Shown: positions 17,100 through 26,579, counted from the first letter of the stretch. The stretch is DNA of 64,000 nt from Planctomycetia bacterium (GCA_016795155.1 JAEUIE010000027.1:36146-100145); one strand, 5' to 3'. Numbers and translations: made by a program. Notes: generated from the letters alone by a model not told the origin.

Positions 17100-18272
17100 A
17101 TGGTGTATCCTTCCAAGTCGAGTCGTACGATGGAAAATCGAGAAATCATCTCTGATGCACCAGTGCCACTGGAACACATGGAAGCCCTCAGCCATTTTGC
17201 GGGTGAGATTGGCTTAAGGCTCGGCAGATACCTGATGACTGTTCTTGGCGAGAGCAATTATCTTCTGGGGTTGCACCCGCCGGGTGATCGTTCACGTCCG
17301 TGGATTGAACAGATCAAATCTGCTGCCGGTGCTGCCTCACAACTGGTACAGCAACTGATAACGTTTTCATGCAGGCACCCGCCCGAAGTGGAACTGATCA
17401 CACTCCACGCCATCATCAAACGAGTTGCTGAGAAGTTCACGATGCTCTTTGGCAACAGCCTCGCCCGGGGTGAATTTCAAATTGATGTGCAATTAAACGC
17501 CGGCGATTCGCTCATCCTGGTCGATGCCAACCAGTTTGAATCAGCCATCGTCAGGCTGCTTCAGTGGATTCATCAGCGAAGCAGTACCGGAACGCTCACG
17601 CTCAAAACCCGTGATGTTCCTGGCGGGATACAACTGAGCCTGTGTGACCCTGGCCCTGCACTTACCGATGCAGAGCAACAACATCTTTTTGAACCTTTTC
17701 ATGGCGTTGATCCTGAATCTGCCGACATGGGCCTCGCAGTTGCTTACGGCATCATTCGCCAGGCACAAGGTAAAGTGCTGCTGAACACCGGTGAGAACGG
17801 CACCGAAATCATCATCGAGCTACCCCTGGCTGCTACGGAAGTCAGCAAACCCGTAACTCAAGCCAAAGCCAACAAGCAGACCGTTCTGGTAGTGGATGAT
17901 GAAGAACTGGTTCGCAATTACCTGGTACTGGCACTGCAGCATCTGGGCTATGAAGTGATCGCAGCCAAGGACAGTAACGATGCCCTTTTTCACTGCCTGC
18001 AGACAAGCGTGAATATCGATGTTCTCCTGACCGATATGATTCTGCCAGGCATCAATGGTCGTCAGTTGGCAGAGCAGGCCAAGAAGCTTAGACCAACCTT
18101 GAAGATGGTTTTCATGTCCGGGTATACCGAGAACATGCTGGGGGAGGGTAGGGTCTTTCTCCGTAAACCCGTTACGCCAGACCAGTTGCAACGAGCACTT
18201 GAACATGTACTCAGCACTTCAGGCGATCCACTTTCCAAAGCATTGTCTAGCATCGAAGTACAGTTAAAATGA
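17100..18272 (+). CDS. degenerate hybrid histidine kinase with intact receiver domain
   Basis: The 390-aa protein aligns with PAS-less hybrid kinases of the 'GRLAGGVAHDFNN' class, but its counterpart segment reads 'SHFAGEIGLRLGR', so the phosphoacceptor His is gone. The ATPase region (about 110-245) also lacks the N-box Asn (VDANQFESAIVRLLQW) and a normal G1 box (CDPGPAL). The C-terminal receiver (about 258-380) is intact: VVDDEE, phospho-acceptor Asp in LLTDMILPG, MSGYT, and Lys in LRKPVT. The likely role is a single-domain-type response regulator fused to a dead kinase scaffold. The start is uncertain: the first codon is 17100 and an ATG at 17130 is possible. Confidence 0.8.
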   Translation: MVYPSKSSRTMENREIISDAPVPLEHMEALSHFAGEIGLRLGRYLMTVLGESNYLLGLHPPGDRSRPWIEQIKSAAGAASQLVQQLITFSCRHPPEVELITLHAIIKRVAEKFTMLFGNSLARGEFQIDVQLNAGDSLILVDANQFESAIVRLLQWIHQRSSTGTLTLKTRDVPGGIQLSLCDPGPALTDAEQQHLFEPFHGVDPESADMGLAVAYGIIRQAQGKVLLNTGENGTEIIIELPLAATEVSKPVTQAKANKQTVLVVDDEELVRNYLVLALQHLGYEVIAAKDSNDALFHCLQTSVNIDVLLTDMILPGINGRQLAEQAKKLRPTLKMVFMSGYTENMLGEGRVFLRKPVTPDQLQRALEHVLSTSGDPLSKALSSIEVQLK

Positions 18273-18302
18273 AAGGTGAGTCATTAACACAAGGAGTTTC
18301 TA

Positions 18303-19410
18303 GTGCTTAACCCTGAGTTGCGTCATCGGCTTGATGATGTGGTTGCCCGCCTGACCAATCTGCAGGACTCTCTTTGACCTTCCGGGCAAACTAGCCGAGC
18401 GAAGCAGGCTAGAAGCACGAATGGGAGAAGCAGGCTTCTGGGATCAACCTGAAAAAGCCAAGCAGGTCATTGCCCAGCTTAAGCCGCTCAACAATCTCCT
18501 GAAGCCTTTTGAAGAACTGAATAAAACCAAAGACGACATGGTTGTGATGGCGGAGTTCGCCAGCGAAGATCCATCCATGGAAGCAGAGTTGGCTTCCGAA
18601 TTGGCCCGATTTGAAAAGCGTTTTAACGCATTCGAATTCCAGGCCATGCTCAGCGGACCAGAGGATGGCAGCAATGCCTTCCTCCGCATCCAGGCTGGCA
18701 CTGGCGGAACCGATGCTTGCGATTTCGCCAACATGCTCCTCCGCATGTACACCCGCTGGGCGGAAGATCATGGCTACACGGTCGAATTGACGGATCAACT
18801 CGATAACGAAGAAGCAGGCATCCGCAATGCCACCATTCGCATTGCCGGCGATTATGCCTACGGCAGGCTGCAATCAGAGATCGGCGTGCACCGGTTGGTG
18901 CGCATCAGCCCGTTTGGTTCAGGCGATAAGCGACAGACCAGTTTTGTCGCGGTCGATGTGCTTCCGGAAATCGAACAGCCTACTATCGAAATCAAGCCGG
19001 ACGATGTCGAAATTCAGACGTTTTCCTGTGGTGGTCCGGGTGGCCAGCATGTCAACAAAACCCAGTCAGGTGTAAGGCTTATTCATCACCCCACCGGGTT
19101 GGTCGCTGAAAGCCGATCAGAACGCAGCCAGCATAAGAACAAGGACAACTGCTGGAAAATGCTCTACGCCAAGATGTTCAAGATGGAGGAAAACCGCCGA
19201 CGTGCCGAAGTGGAAAAGCAGTATGACGACAAAGGCGAAGTGGCCTGGGGCAACCAGATTCGCAATTACGTCATGCAGCCTTACACCCTTGTCAAAGATA
19301 CCCGGACCGGCACCGAAACCGCCCAGGTGCAGAAAGTGCTCGATGGCGATCTCGATCAATTCATGGAGGATTACCTGCAGCAGCTGGTAATGAAACGGAA
19401 TAAGAAGTAA
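18303..19410 (+). CDS. prfB: peptide chain release factor 2 with programmed +1 frameshift
   Basis: Translation starts at GTG 18303, six bases after AAGGAG, and runs 24 codons to CTT-TGA-C at 18372-18378. The in-frame TGA at 18375-18377 is bypassed by a +1 shift onto GAC (18376), which continues as DLPGKLAERS to the stop at 19410; the full product is about 368 aa. RF2 features include SPFGSGDKRQTSF and the GGQ loop CGGPGGQHVNKT. RF2 releases peptides at UGA and UAA; low RF2 favours the shift, which autoregulates synthesis. An AGGA just upstream (18364-18367) may serve as the stimulatory internal site, though its spacing is a little longer than usual. Confidence 0.95.
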
Positions 19411-19524
19411 TGACACGTTGGAAACGTGTCCCACAGTTTTGTGGGTCACGATTGTATCGTGACGTTGCTGAGCGATGTCTAAACGCTACATCCCCGATGA
19501 CACGTTTCAAACGTGTCCCACGGT
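19411..19524. repeat. string of four short hairpins between prfB and the gamma-CA gene
   Basis: Consecutive palindromes run through the spacer: GACACGTTgGAAACGTGTC, CCCACAGTTTTGTGGG, TCACGATTGTATCGTGA, and a last GACACGTTTCAAACGTGTC copy that forms the 3' end of the next (minus-strand) gene. The first and last are near copies. It looks like a dispersed structured repeat and may terminate both converging genes. Confidence 0.7.
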
Positions 19525-20007
19525 GAACGCACCATCCGCATGAGCCGCTGCCAGTTTCAGGTAGTGGGTGTTCAACTCCTTGATGCGAACAACTTCTTCA
19601 TCAGTTACCTGCCTGACTATTTTTCCGGGCACTCCCATCACCAGGCTGCGTGGCGGAATCACTACTCCTTCCGGAATCAAAGCCCGTGCTGCAATGATGC
19701 TCTCCTCACCAATCACGCTGCGGCCCAATAGTGTGGCTCCCATGCCAATCAGGCAATGTTTACTCACACGCGAACCGTGGATAATAGCAGAGTGCCCCAC
19801 GACAACTCCTTCTTCAAGTTCATTGGGGAAACCCGTGTCGCAGTGGATCATCGTCAGGTCTTGGATGTTGACATTCTTTCCAACAATGATCTGATCAACA
19901 TCACCACGAATCACGCAGCCATACCAGATGTTGACACCTTCGGAGAGAGTTACCTTGCCTACAACGGTGGCGTTGGCAGCGAGGAAGTAGTCACGTATTC
20001 GACGCAT
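19507..20007 (-). CDS. gamma-carbonic anhydrase-like hexapeptide-repeat protein
   Basis: From the ATG at 20007 (MRRIRDYFLAANATVVG) the product is 166 aa; the 36 codons upstream lack family similarity. The left-handed beta-helix hexapeptides are clear, with the three zinc His positions kept (MIHCD, VVGHSAIIHGS). The family includes gamma-CA, YrdA and CaiE. Actual CO2 hydration is unproven because the extra catalytic Glu residues of Cam are not evident. The last residues (VGHV-stop) are encoded by a palindromic repeat. Confidence 0.85.
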   Translation of the reverse strand: MRRIRDYFLAANATVVGKVTLSEGVNIWYGCVIRGDVDQIIVGKNVNIQDLTMIHCDTGFPNELEEGVVVGHSAIIHGSRVSKHCLIGMGATLLGRSVIGEESIIAARALIPEGVVIPPRSLVMGVPGKIVRQVTDEEVVRIKELNTHYLKLAAAHADGAFTVGHV

Positions 20008-20145
20008 CGTCCGTTTCCTGAGGTTCAAGAATGGTTTCGTTATATCTGTCGAAACCATCCTGAGTAGGAACTCTGCTGCAAGCTGACCTTGCGAATCCTG
20101 CTGTGATCGGCACAATACCGGTATCTGACATAGGAGTTGACAGAT

Positions 20146-21495
20146 ATGCTCGACAACGTTTTGCAGGCCATCGGTCGCACGCCACTGATCCGCCTGAACA
20201 AGGTCACCGAAGGCTTACGCACTCCCATCTATGTCAAAGTGGAAGCGATGAACCCAGGTGGCTCGGTCAAGGATCGAGTCGGCCTGGCCATGATTACCGA
20301 TGCTGAACGCAAGGGGCATCTGAAACCCGGCGGAACCATCATCGAAGCCACGGCGGGGAATACCGGTGTCGGCCTGGCGATGGCTGCAGCAGTGAAGGGG
20401 TATCGCTGCATCTTTGTGCTGCCTGACAAAATGTCGCAGGAGAAGATCAGCCTGCTGAAAGCCTACGGTGCCGAGATCGTCATCACTGCCACTAATGTTC
20501 CGCCTAATTCCCCCGAAAGCTATGCAGGCGTGGCCGATCGCCTTACTCGCGAAATTCCTGGAGCCTGGCGACCCAACCAGTTTGCCAACCTCAGCAACCC
20601 GGAAATTCACTACCGCACCACTGGCCCCGAAATCTGGCAGCAGAGCGAGGGACGTGTCACGGCACTGGTTGCAGGCGTTGGCACGGGGGGCACCTTATCC
20701 GGCGCAGGCCGCTATCTGAAGGAACAGAATCCTGACATCAAGCTCATCGGCGCTGATCCCGATGGTTCCATTCTCTCAGGCAGCATGCCCAAAAGCTGGA
20801 AAGTTGAAGGCATCGGCGAAGACTTTGTTCCACGCACGCTCGATAGCCAGATTGTGGATGAATGGATCTGTGTTAAGGATGCTGACAGCTTCTATGCTGC
20901 ACGAGCCATGGCACGCAAGGAAGGATTGCTGCTAGGCGGCTCTGCTGGCACCAATGTCGCTGCTGCCATTCAATATGCCCGGCGACTTGGTCCGAACGAC
21001 CTGGTTGTTGTCATCGGCTGCGATACGGGCAGGAACTATCTCAGCAAGTTTTATGACGACAACTGGATGCGTGAAACCGGGTTGCTCAAAGACGATCCCA
21101 ATAACGAATGCATTGGCGACATGCTGAAGAAACGGGGCGACAGGCCGCTCATCAGCATTGCACCTACCGCCACGGTGGCAGAAGCTATTGATGTGCTGCA
21201 GAAGCGAGGTATCTCCCAGATGCCCGTCGTTCTGGATGGCCAAGCACTCGGTTCTGTTCAGGAGATTACGGTAGCACGTTTTCTCCAGGAAGGGCACGAG
21301 CCTTCCCAGGTGCAAGTCAAGGATGTCATGGCCAAGCCGTTGCCTCAACTTGATGTCAGCACACATATAGATGAAGCATTCCGCCTGTTGCAGGCTGGCA
21401 ACACCGGCGTGCTCGCCACATTGCAAGGCAAAGTAGTCGATATCGTCACCAGGATCGACCTGATTCAATACTGGAATCAGCGGCGGAAGAGGTGA
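20146..21495 (+). CDS. cystathionine beta-synthase with C-terminal CBS domain pair
   Basis: The ATG at 20146 follows AGGAG by nine bases and gives 449 aa. The fold-type II PLP domain has the Schiff-base Lys42 (GGSVKDRVG), the phosphate-loop residues in EATAGNTGVG, and VAGVGTGGTLSG. The C-terminal third (about 335-449) is a pair of CBS domains (IDVLQKRGISQMPVV, FRLLQAGNTGVLAT), absent from plain cysteine synthases. It should condense Ser or an activated Ser with homocysteine, or with sulfide. A separate CysK lies at 44613. hicA starts eight bases downstream, so read-through transcription is likely. Confidence 0.9.
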   Translation: MLDNVLQAIGRTPLIRLNKVTEGLRTPIYVKVEAMNPGGSVKDRVGLAMITDAERKGHLKPGGTIIEATAGNTGVGLAMAAAVKGYRCIFVLPDKMSQEKISLLKAYGAEIVITATNVPPNSPESYAGVADRLTREIPGAWRPNQFANLSNPEIHYRTTGPEIWQQSEGRVTALVAGVGTGGTLSGAGRYLKEQNPDIKLIGADPDGSILSGSMPKSWKVEGIGEDFVPRTLDSQIVDEWICVKDADSFYAARAMARKEGLLLGGSAGTNVAAAIQYARRLGPNDLVVVIGCDTGRNYLSKFYDDNWMRETGLLKDDPNNECIGDMLKKRGDRPLISIAPTATVAEAIDVLQKRGISQMPVVLDGQALGSVQEITVARFLQEGHEPSQVQVKDVMAKPLPQLDVSTHIDEAFRLLQAGNTGVLATLQGKVVDIVTRIDLIQYWNQRRKR

Positions 21496-21502
21496 TAACG
21501 GG

Positions 21503-21820
21503 ATGCCTGCCACAATACGTGAACTCATCCGGCGGATTCAGAAGGATGGCTGGTTTCAGGTAAGGCAAACCGGAAGCTATAGTCAATTCCACCTTCCAAC
21601 CAAACCCGGAACAGTTACCATTGCAGGCAAAGAATCTATGGAAGTTGCTCTAAAAACGGAGCGTAGTATTTTGAGGCAGGCCGGGTTACAATGGAGTAAT
21701 GGAGATGCACATGAAAAAATATGCCATCCTACTCGAACCAACGTCTACGGGTTATTCCGCTTCGGTGCCCGATCTTCCGGGGTGCATCTCCGCTGCGGAA
21801 ACACGCGAGGAAACCATTGA
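21503..21820 (+). CDS. HicA-family mRNA interferase, His lost and C-terminus extended
   Basis: Residues 1-64 follow the short HicA fold (IRELIRRIQKDGWF, GSYSQFHLPTKPGTVTI, SILRQAGLQ). Typical members read GSHRQY or GSHHQF, where the His is catalytic for mRNA cleavage; here it is GSYSQF, so the catalytic His is replaced by Tyr. The second common His in the loop after VTV is also missing. Family proteins stop near QAGL, but this frame runs on 40 more codons and overlaps hicB by 110 bases. A GAGGTGA site precedes the ATG. It may be an inactive or neofunctionalised toxin. Confidence 0.75.
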   Translation: MPATIRELIRRIQKDGWFQVRQTGSYSQFHLPTKPGTVTIAGKESMEVALKTERSILRQAGLQWSNGDAHEKICHPTRTNVYGLFRFGARSSGVHLRCGNTRGNH

Positions 21821-21953
21821 CCTGTTTCGTGAAGCCATTCCCATGCATCTCGAAGGAATGTTATCTCGAGGCGAACCAGTTCCTGCCATGCCATCTATAC
21901 TGGAATATGTCGAGGTTGATGAAGCTGCCTTGCAGGGTGCTTCGAACAAATAG
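21711..21953 (+). CDS. HicB-family antitoxin, partial-RNase-H fold
   Basis: The product is 80 aa from the ATG at 21711, which has GGAG six bases upstream; two earlier in-frame ATGs (21699, 21705) are less well placed. It is a typical HicB core: YAILLEP, YSASVPDLPGCIS, ETREETIDLFREAI, HLEGMLSRGEPVP. No HTH or ribbon-helix-helix DNA-binding tail follows, so autoregulation by DNA binding is doubtful. It overlaps the extended end of hicA, and would bind and block HicA if the partner is functional. Confidence 0.85.
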   Translation: MKKYAILLEPTSTGYSASVPDLPGCISAAETREETIDLFREAIPMHLEGMLSRGEPVPAMPSILEYVEVDEAALQGASNK

Positions 21954-22021
21954 CTTGCTGTGGCTGTTTTTCAGATCATTGCCCAAACTAACTTTCGAGT
22001 TTTCAGGTAGTGCGTGATTCA

Positions 22022-22894
22022 TCATTTTAGAAGTGGAAAAAACTTCCCACCCAACGTCTCCCCTTCTTTCAACGGTGGAACGCCATGAAGCAGCGATTCC
22101 GATTTCGCGCTGATCACGCCGTCACGCACGTAATTCATCACCGCAGCCCGGCGAGAGCGTTCCGATCGATTCTCTTTGGAACCATGTACCAACAGTGGAT
22201 GATGGAAGGCACACTCGCCTGCTTTCACTTCTACCAGAACTTCGTTGTTGAACTGCTTGATCTGTTCCTCATTGAGCACTTCACGCAAGCCATCCATGTC
22301 CCCGGCCAGTGCAGGCATAGGCAAGAGCGGCCAGCGATGACTGGCTGGGATGTATCGCAAACAGCCATTCGCTTCATTGCTGTCGTCGAGCGCAATCCAG
22401 CATGTCAGATGTGCCATCGGCTGCGTGCGTGTCCAGTAGGAATAATCCTGATGCCAGGCTACCACACCACCATGATGTGCAGGCTTGCAGAACAATTGAT
22501 CATGCCAGAACCGCACGCTGCCACCCAATAGCTGCGATGCAGGCATCACCAGGGCAGGGTTCCACAGCAAGTCATGAAACCCCGGCGTGATCCGCCAATG
22601 CCCCAGACAATGGAACAGCACCTTGCTGGGATCCGCCGATTCGTTGCTGTGGAATTCGTAGAAGAGTTCATGCCCAGGGTGCCTGGGGTCTGCAATCTCT
22701 GCCAACTCTTTTCGCAGAACAGCAACCTGCTCATCGTTCAGAACACGAATACCTTTCAGGTAGCCATGCTCGTGGAAAAACAGAACCTGATCATCTGACA
22801 GTCGGTATTGGTTCCAATCTGCTTCGCTGGCAGGCTGCGGGAAGAGATTGGTAACCGGTTGATGCTGTTTGGCCAGGTCTGGATGTTGTGACAT
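22022..22894 (-). CDS. phytanoyl-CoA dioxygenase family (PhyH) Fe(II)/2-oxoglutarate oxygenase
   Basis: The 290-aa protein has the double-stranded beta-helix iron site: HxD in [10 protein letters not shown], the distal His in HPLLVHGS, and the 2-oxoglutarate Arg shortly after ([10 protein letters not shown]). PhyH enzymes hydroxylate small substrates or acyl-CoAs. Planctomycetes have many paralogs with unknown substrates. No signal peptide is present. It stands alone, convergent with the hic pair. Confidence 0.85.
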   Translation of the reverse strand: MSQHPDLAKQHQPVTNLFPQPASEADWNQYRLSDDQVLFFHEHGYLKGIRVLNDEQVAVLRKELAEIADPRHPGHELFYEFHSNESADPSKVLFHCLGHWRITPGFHDLLWNPALVMPASQLLGGSVRFWHDQLFCKPAHHGGVVAWHQDYSYWTRTQPMAHLTCWIALDDSNEANGCLRYIPASHRWPLLPMPALAGDMDGLREVLNEEQIKQFNNEVLVEVKAGECAFHHPLLVHGSKENRSERSRRAAVMNYVRDGVISAKSESLLHGVPPLKEGETLGGKFFPLLK

Positions 22895-23149
22895 ATAAAC
22901 GCCATCCGCAGGGGTGGATTGTTGTCAGAGAAGAATTTCGTTAATCTTTGTCGTTTAATCGCATTCAACAGTGATAGTCTATGTAACTCAGGTAAGCCAT
23001 AGGGATCATTTATAATTTACCTAATGTACCAATCAAGACAGTAGAGCATCAAGAAAACGGTCATTCCTTGTGCACCTGATTTGAAGCCTGTGTGGGTTTA
23101 ACCTATGGTTAGGTTAGCCGCCAAGTGAAAATGCCCAGGAGCTTGCGTC

Positions 23150-25453
23150 ATGAGGGTTGCCAATATCTTTTCATGGGTCACAGCCAAAGCCACTACTTCC
23201 GCCACCAGACGTTTGCGCGTTATCCCATCGATTGAAAATCTCGAAGCACGCGATGTGCCTGCACTGAATCCCTCGCCCCTCGAGCAGGAAATGCTCGAGT
23301 ACACCAACCGGATGCGCATGGACCCGGCTGGTGAACTCAACAGGCTTCTCGTCAGCACCAACCCGCTGCAAGCTCGTGATTCCCAGGTGCAGGCAGCACT
23401 TTCCTACTTCGGCGTGAGCGGATCCACGCTGGTCAGCCAATGGGCCAGCTTGTCGCCTGCAGCTCCGCTGGCCTGGCACGAAGGGTTGATGAACTCGGCA
23501 CGCAACCACAACCTCGCCATGATCGCTGCTGATACTCAGTCGCATCAGTTGCCTGGCGAAGCCAGCCTGGGTGCACGCGCTACTGCAGGTGGCTACACCA
23601 ACTGGAGTGGCGTTGGCGAAAATATCTATGCCTACTCCAACAGCGTGCTCTATGGCCATGCTGGCTTCGCCATCGATTGGGGTAGTGGCCCCGGTGGCAT
23701 TCAAAGCCCCGCCGGGCATCGCATCAACATGATGAACAGCAGCTACCGGGAAATAGGCATCTCGGTGATTGCAGAGAACAATAGTTCCACCCAGGTGGGG
23801 CCTCAAGTCATCACCCAAGACTTTGGCAACCGCTTCAGCTTTGGCAATCCCTATCTGCTCGGCGTCGTCTTCTCCGATTCCAACAGCAACAACTTCTACA
23901 ACGCTGGCGAAGGGCTAGGCGGCATCAACGTCAATATCAGTGGCGCGGCAGGCAACTTCAATACCACCACGATGTCTGCAGGCGGTTACCAGTTGCAGGT
24001 TCCCTCAGGCAGTTACACTGTCACCTTCAGCGGTGGCAGCTTGAGTAGCCCCATTGTCAAAACAGTCACCGTGGGTTCAGCCAACGTGAAAGTGGATGGC
24101 AAAGCAGGAGATACCAGTAATCCGCCACCCACCACCAACACCGCGCCGGTACTGAACGCCAGCTACAACGCAACGCTGACGAGCATTCTCAAGGGCACTA
24201 CCAACCCCGCTGGCAATACGGTATCCAGCATCGTCGGCAACTCCATCACGGATGTGAACACCTCTAATTCACTCGGCATCGCCGTCACTGCTGGCAATTC
24301 CACTTCCGGGCAATGGCAGTATTCATTGGATAATGGCTCCACCTGGAACAGCCTGAGCACCGCCAGTTCCTCAGTAGCCAGACTATTGCGAATGAGTGAT
24401 CGCGTTCGCTTCGTTCCGAATTCCACCTTCACCGGCACCGACAGCTTCACCTACCGGGCCTGGGATCAGACTACCGGCACCCCTGGCGGCACCGCTAATG
24501 TCTCCACCAGTGCACAAGTGGGTGGCAGTACGGCGTTCAGCACCGCCACCGATTCTGCCAGTATTAATGTGGTTGCTTCCACCAATAACACCGCACCGGT
24601 TCTCAACACGGCAGGCAGCTTTGTTTTGCCTTACGTTGCCCGCAATAGCACGACCCCGACACCTATCCGCATCAGCACGCTGCTGGGCACCAACGTTTCC
24701 GACAGCGATGCCGGTGCCGTGGAGGGCGTTGCCATCACTGCCATCGACAGTACCAAGGGTGCCTGGCAATATTCGGTGAACAATGGAACCAACTGGTACA
24801 CTCTCAGCACCGCCAGCAATACTGGTGCTCTCCTGTTGCGTGCAACAGACTTGTTGCGATTCAAACCTAAGTACAATCTGGTCGGGCAATCGAGCATGGT
24901 CTTCCGGGCATGGGATCAGACCTTTGGCACCGCAGGCTCACTGGTGAACGCCAGCACTGGTGGAGGCAACACTGCATTCAGTGCTGACCAGGTCTTTGCC
25001 CATGTTCAGGTGGGCAACAGTGCACCGGTTCTGAATACATCCTCGCCTTTCGTTCTGAACCCCTACACACAAGGTACCAGCAACCCAGGAACGCTGATCA
25101 GCACCCTTCTTGGAAACGCAGTAAGCGATACAGATATGAATGCCAAGAAAGGCATTGCTGTGGTCGGTCTAACCGGCACCGCAACCGGCAAATGGCAATA
25201 TTCTCTCGATAACGGCACCACCTGGGTCAACTTCCCAGCTACCACGGGCACCAATGCCCGTTTACTGCGAGCCAGCGATAAAATCCGCTACGTTCCCAAT
25301 GCAGGCTTTACCGGCCAGGTGACACTGAAATTCCTCGCTTGGGATCAGTCAACTGGAGTGGCAGGCAGCATTGCCAAGCTCAGTTCCACCACCGTGGGTG
25401 GTTTTAGTGCGTATAGCAAGCTATCAGGTATCGCAAGCCTGGTGGTAAGTTAG
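23150..25453 (+). CDS. large secreted protein with CAP domain and three-fold repeat
   Basis: The 767-aa protein opens with a planctomycete exoprotein leader ending 'IENLEARDVPALN'. Next is a CAP/SCP domain (about 45-225: EQEMLEYTNRMRMDP, HNLAMIAADTQSHQLPGE, GENIYAYS, GHRINMM), then an SdrD/collagen-binding B-like module (about 234-320: VFSDSNSNNFYNAGEGLGGINVNI). Three homologous repeats follow at 330-479, 480-622 and 623-767. Each starts with N-x-APVLN, contains QYSxxNGTxW and ends with an AWDQ-x-x-GT segment. The likely role is cell-surface or matrix binding. The ligand is not predictable. Confidence 0.85.
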   Translation: MRVANIFSWVTAKATTSATRRLRVIPSIENLEARDVPALNPSPLEQEMLEYTNRMRMDPAGELNRLLVSTNPLQARDSQVQAALSYFGVSGSTLVSQWASLSPAAPLAWHEGLMNSARNHNLAMIAADTQSHQLPGEASLGARATAGGYTNWSGVGENIYAYSNSVLYGHAGFAIDWGSGPGGIQSPAGHRINMMNSSYREIGISVIAENNSSTQVGPQVITQDFGNRFSFGNPYLLGVVFSDSNSNNFYNAGEGLGGINVNISGAAGNFNTTTMSAGGYQLQVPSGSYTVTFSGGSLSSPIVKTVTVGSANVKVDGKAGDTSNPPPTTNTAPVLNASYNATLTSILKGTTNPAGNTVSSIVGNSITDVNTSNSLGIAVTAGNSTSGQWQYSLDNGSTWNSLSTASSSVARLLRMSDRVRFVPNSTFTGTDSFTYRAWDQTTGTPGGTANVSTSAQVGGSTAFSTATDSASINVVASTNNTAPVLNTAGSFVLPYVARNSTTPTPIRISTLLGTNVSDSDAGAVEGVAITAIDSTKGAWQYSVNNGTNWYTLSTASNTGALLLRATDLLRFKPKYNLVGQSSMVFRAWDQTFGTAGSLVNASTGGGNTAFSADQVFAHVQVGNSAPVLNTSSPFVLNPYTQGTSNPGTLISTLLGNAVSDTDMNAKKGIAVVGLTGTATGKWQYSLDNGTTWVNFPATTGTNARLLRASDKIRYVPNAGFTGQVTLKFLAWDQSTGVAGSIAKLSSTTVGGFSAYSKLSGIASLVVS

Positions 25454-25466
25454 CACTCGGAAACTG

Positions 25467-25592
25467 TGCCACACTCCGACTGTCCTCAGTCGGGGTGTGG
25501 TTTCGGGAAACCGTGTGGCATCTCAATTATTCAAAGTGACACCACGAGCGATACCAGCACACCTCGACGTGAGTACACGTCGAAGTGTGGCA
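25467..25592. repeat. two GTGCCACAC-type hairpins after the CAP protein gene
   Basis: One hairpin at about 25467-25500 (TGCCACACtCCGACTG / CAGTCGGgGTGTGG) and one at 25559-25592 (CACACcTCGACGTG / CACGTCGAaGTGTGGCA) share outer bases but have different inner stems. The second has an AGTA apex. They separate the converging CAP and exported-protein genes and belong to the hairpin family also present at 62203-62287. Confidence 0.7.
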
Positions 25593-25595
25593 CGA

Positions 25596-26579
25596 TCATC
25601 GATCGCGCTGATTCTGCATCTGCTGCTGAATCTTCATGATGTTCATCGTCTGCTGATGGCGGTTTTTAATATCTGCAGCCAGGTCGTGAGGTATTCGTGT
25701 ATACTTCTTTTCGGTTTCGTTCGGCTCAAAGAGTTTTGCATCGAGCGTTTTAAGCAATTCAACTTTGTTGAGATCAATCGAAACAAGAACCTTGTCAGGC
25801 CCCTGCTTCTCGGTGATGCCCACCATTTCAATCCGCACTAGTTGATCGTTGCTGGCATTGAAATAAAGTCTCGCCAGCCGGGGCACCTGGAAGAAGTGCA
25901 GTTTCTCCTTCCACAGATAGCGCTGATCCTGCTGGTTCGGGCTGGTGCCTTTCTTGGTCGGTGCAATGATGTCCAGTACCTCGTTCGTCCATTGGCCTTC
26001 AATCATTTTGACGTTCAACTTTTCTTTCCCGGGAACTTCCAGCGTGGTGGCTTTGGGTTCGCTGAAGATCATCCGCTTTTTCAGATCGCCGAGTGCTGCA
26101 GACACGCCTGCAAAGCCGTGAATGCCTGTTTGTTCCTTCTCCACATCATCGCGTGCTACTCGTTCTGTTTCATTGGTCGCCAGTTGATCCAATGCAGTTT
26201 GAAGTTCCTGCAACGTGTAACTGACCATGGTGCTCTGCTCTGGTAGAGTTTCCAGGCGATAGAAGGTGTTGCCATCGCACAGCAGTTTCAGCCGGGCAGT
26301 GCGGCCTACCTGTTTATACTCCAGGTCGATATGCACCTTGCGTTTATCTGCAGTGATGGAACGCCCATTAATAACTGCATTCTGGGAACGGCCCAGAACA
26401 ATCTGCTGGTAATCCACCTCAATACCTTCCGGCCTGGTAAAGAGCTTGATGTTGTTATCCAGTAAAGCCTGGGCTGCAGGATGATGAGCTGGGGCATTGC
26501 CAGGAGTTTGCGCATATCCCCCGGATTGCCTGGTTAAACAAACTGAAATGATGAACAGGGCAAAGTATAACGGTCGCAT
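25596..26579 (-). CDS. exported protein of unknown function
   Basis: The 327-aa protein has a signal peptide (about 1-24, ending QSGGYAQ). The mature part alternates polar beta-strand segments (VDYQQIVLGRS, VHIDLEYKQVG, RLKLLCDGNTFYRL, RLYFNASNDQLVRIEM) in a way reminiscent of LolA/LolB-like outer-membrane carrier folds; this resemblance is only by eye. The C-terminus is Gln-rich and probably helical. It is likely a planctomycete exported family. It is divergent from the lipoprotein gene at 26782. Confidence 0.6.
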   Translation of the reverse strand: MRPLYFALFIISVCLTRQSGGYAQTPGNAPAHHPAAQALLDNNIKLFTRPEGIEVDYQQIVLGRSQNAVINGRSITADKRKVHIDLEYKQVGRTARLKLLCDGNTFYRLETLPEQSTMVSYTLQELQTALDQLATNETERVARDDVEKEQTGIHGFAGVSAALGDLKKRMIFSEPKATTLEVPGKEKLNVKMIEGQWTNEVLDIIAPTKKGTSPNQQDQRYLWKEKLHFFQVPRLARLYFNASNDQLVRIEMVGITEKQGPDKVLVSIDLNKVELLKTLDAKLFEPNETEKKYTRIPHDLAADIKNRHQQTMNIMKIQQQMQNQRDR

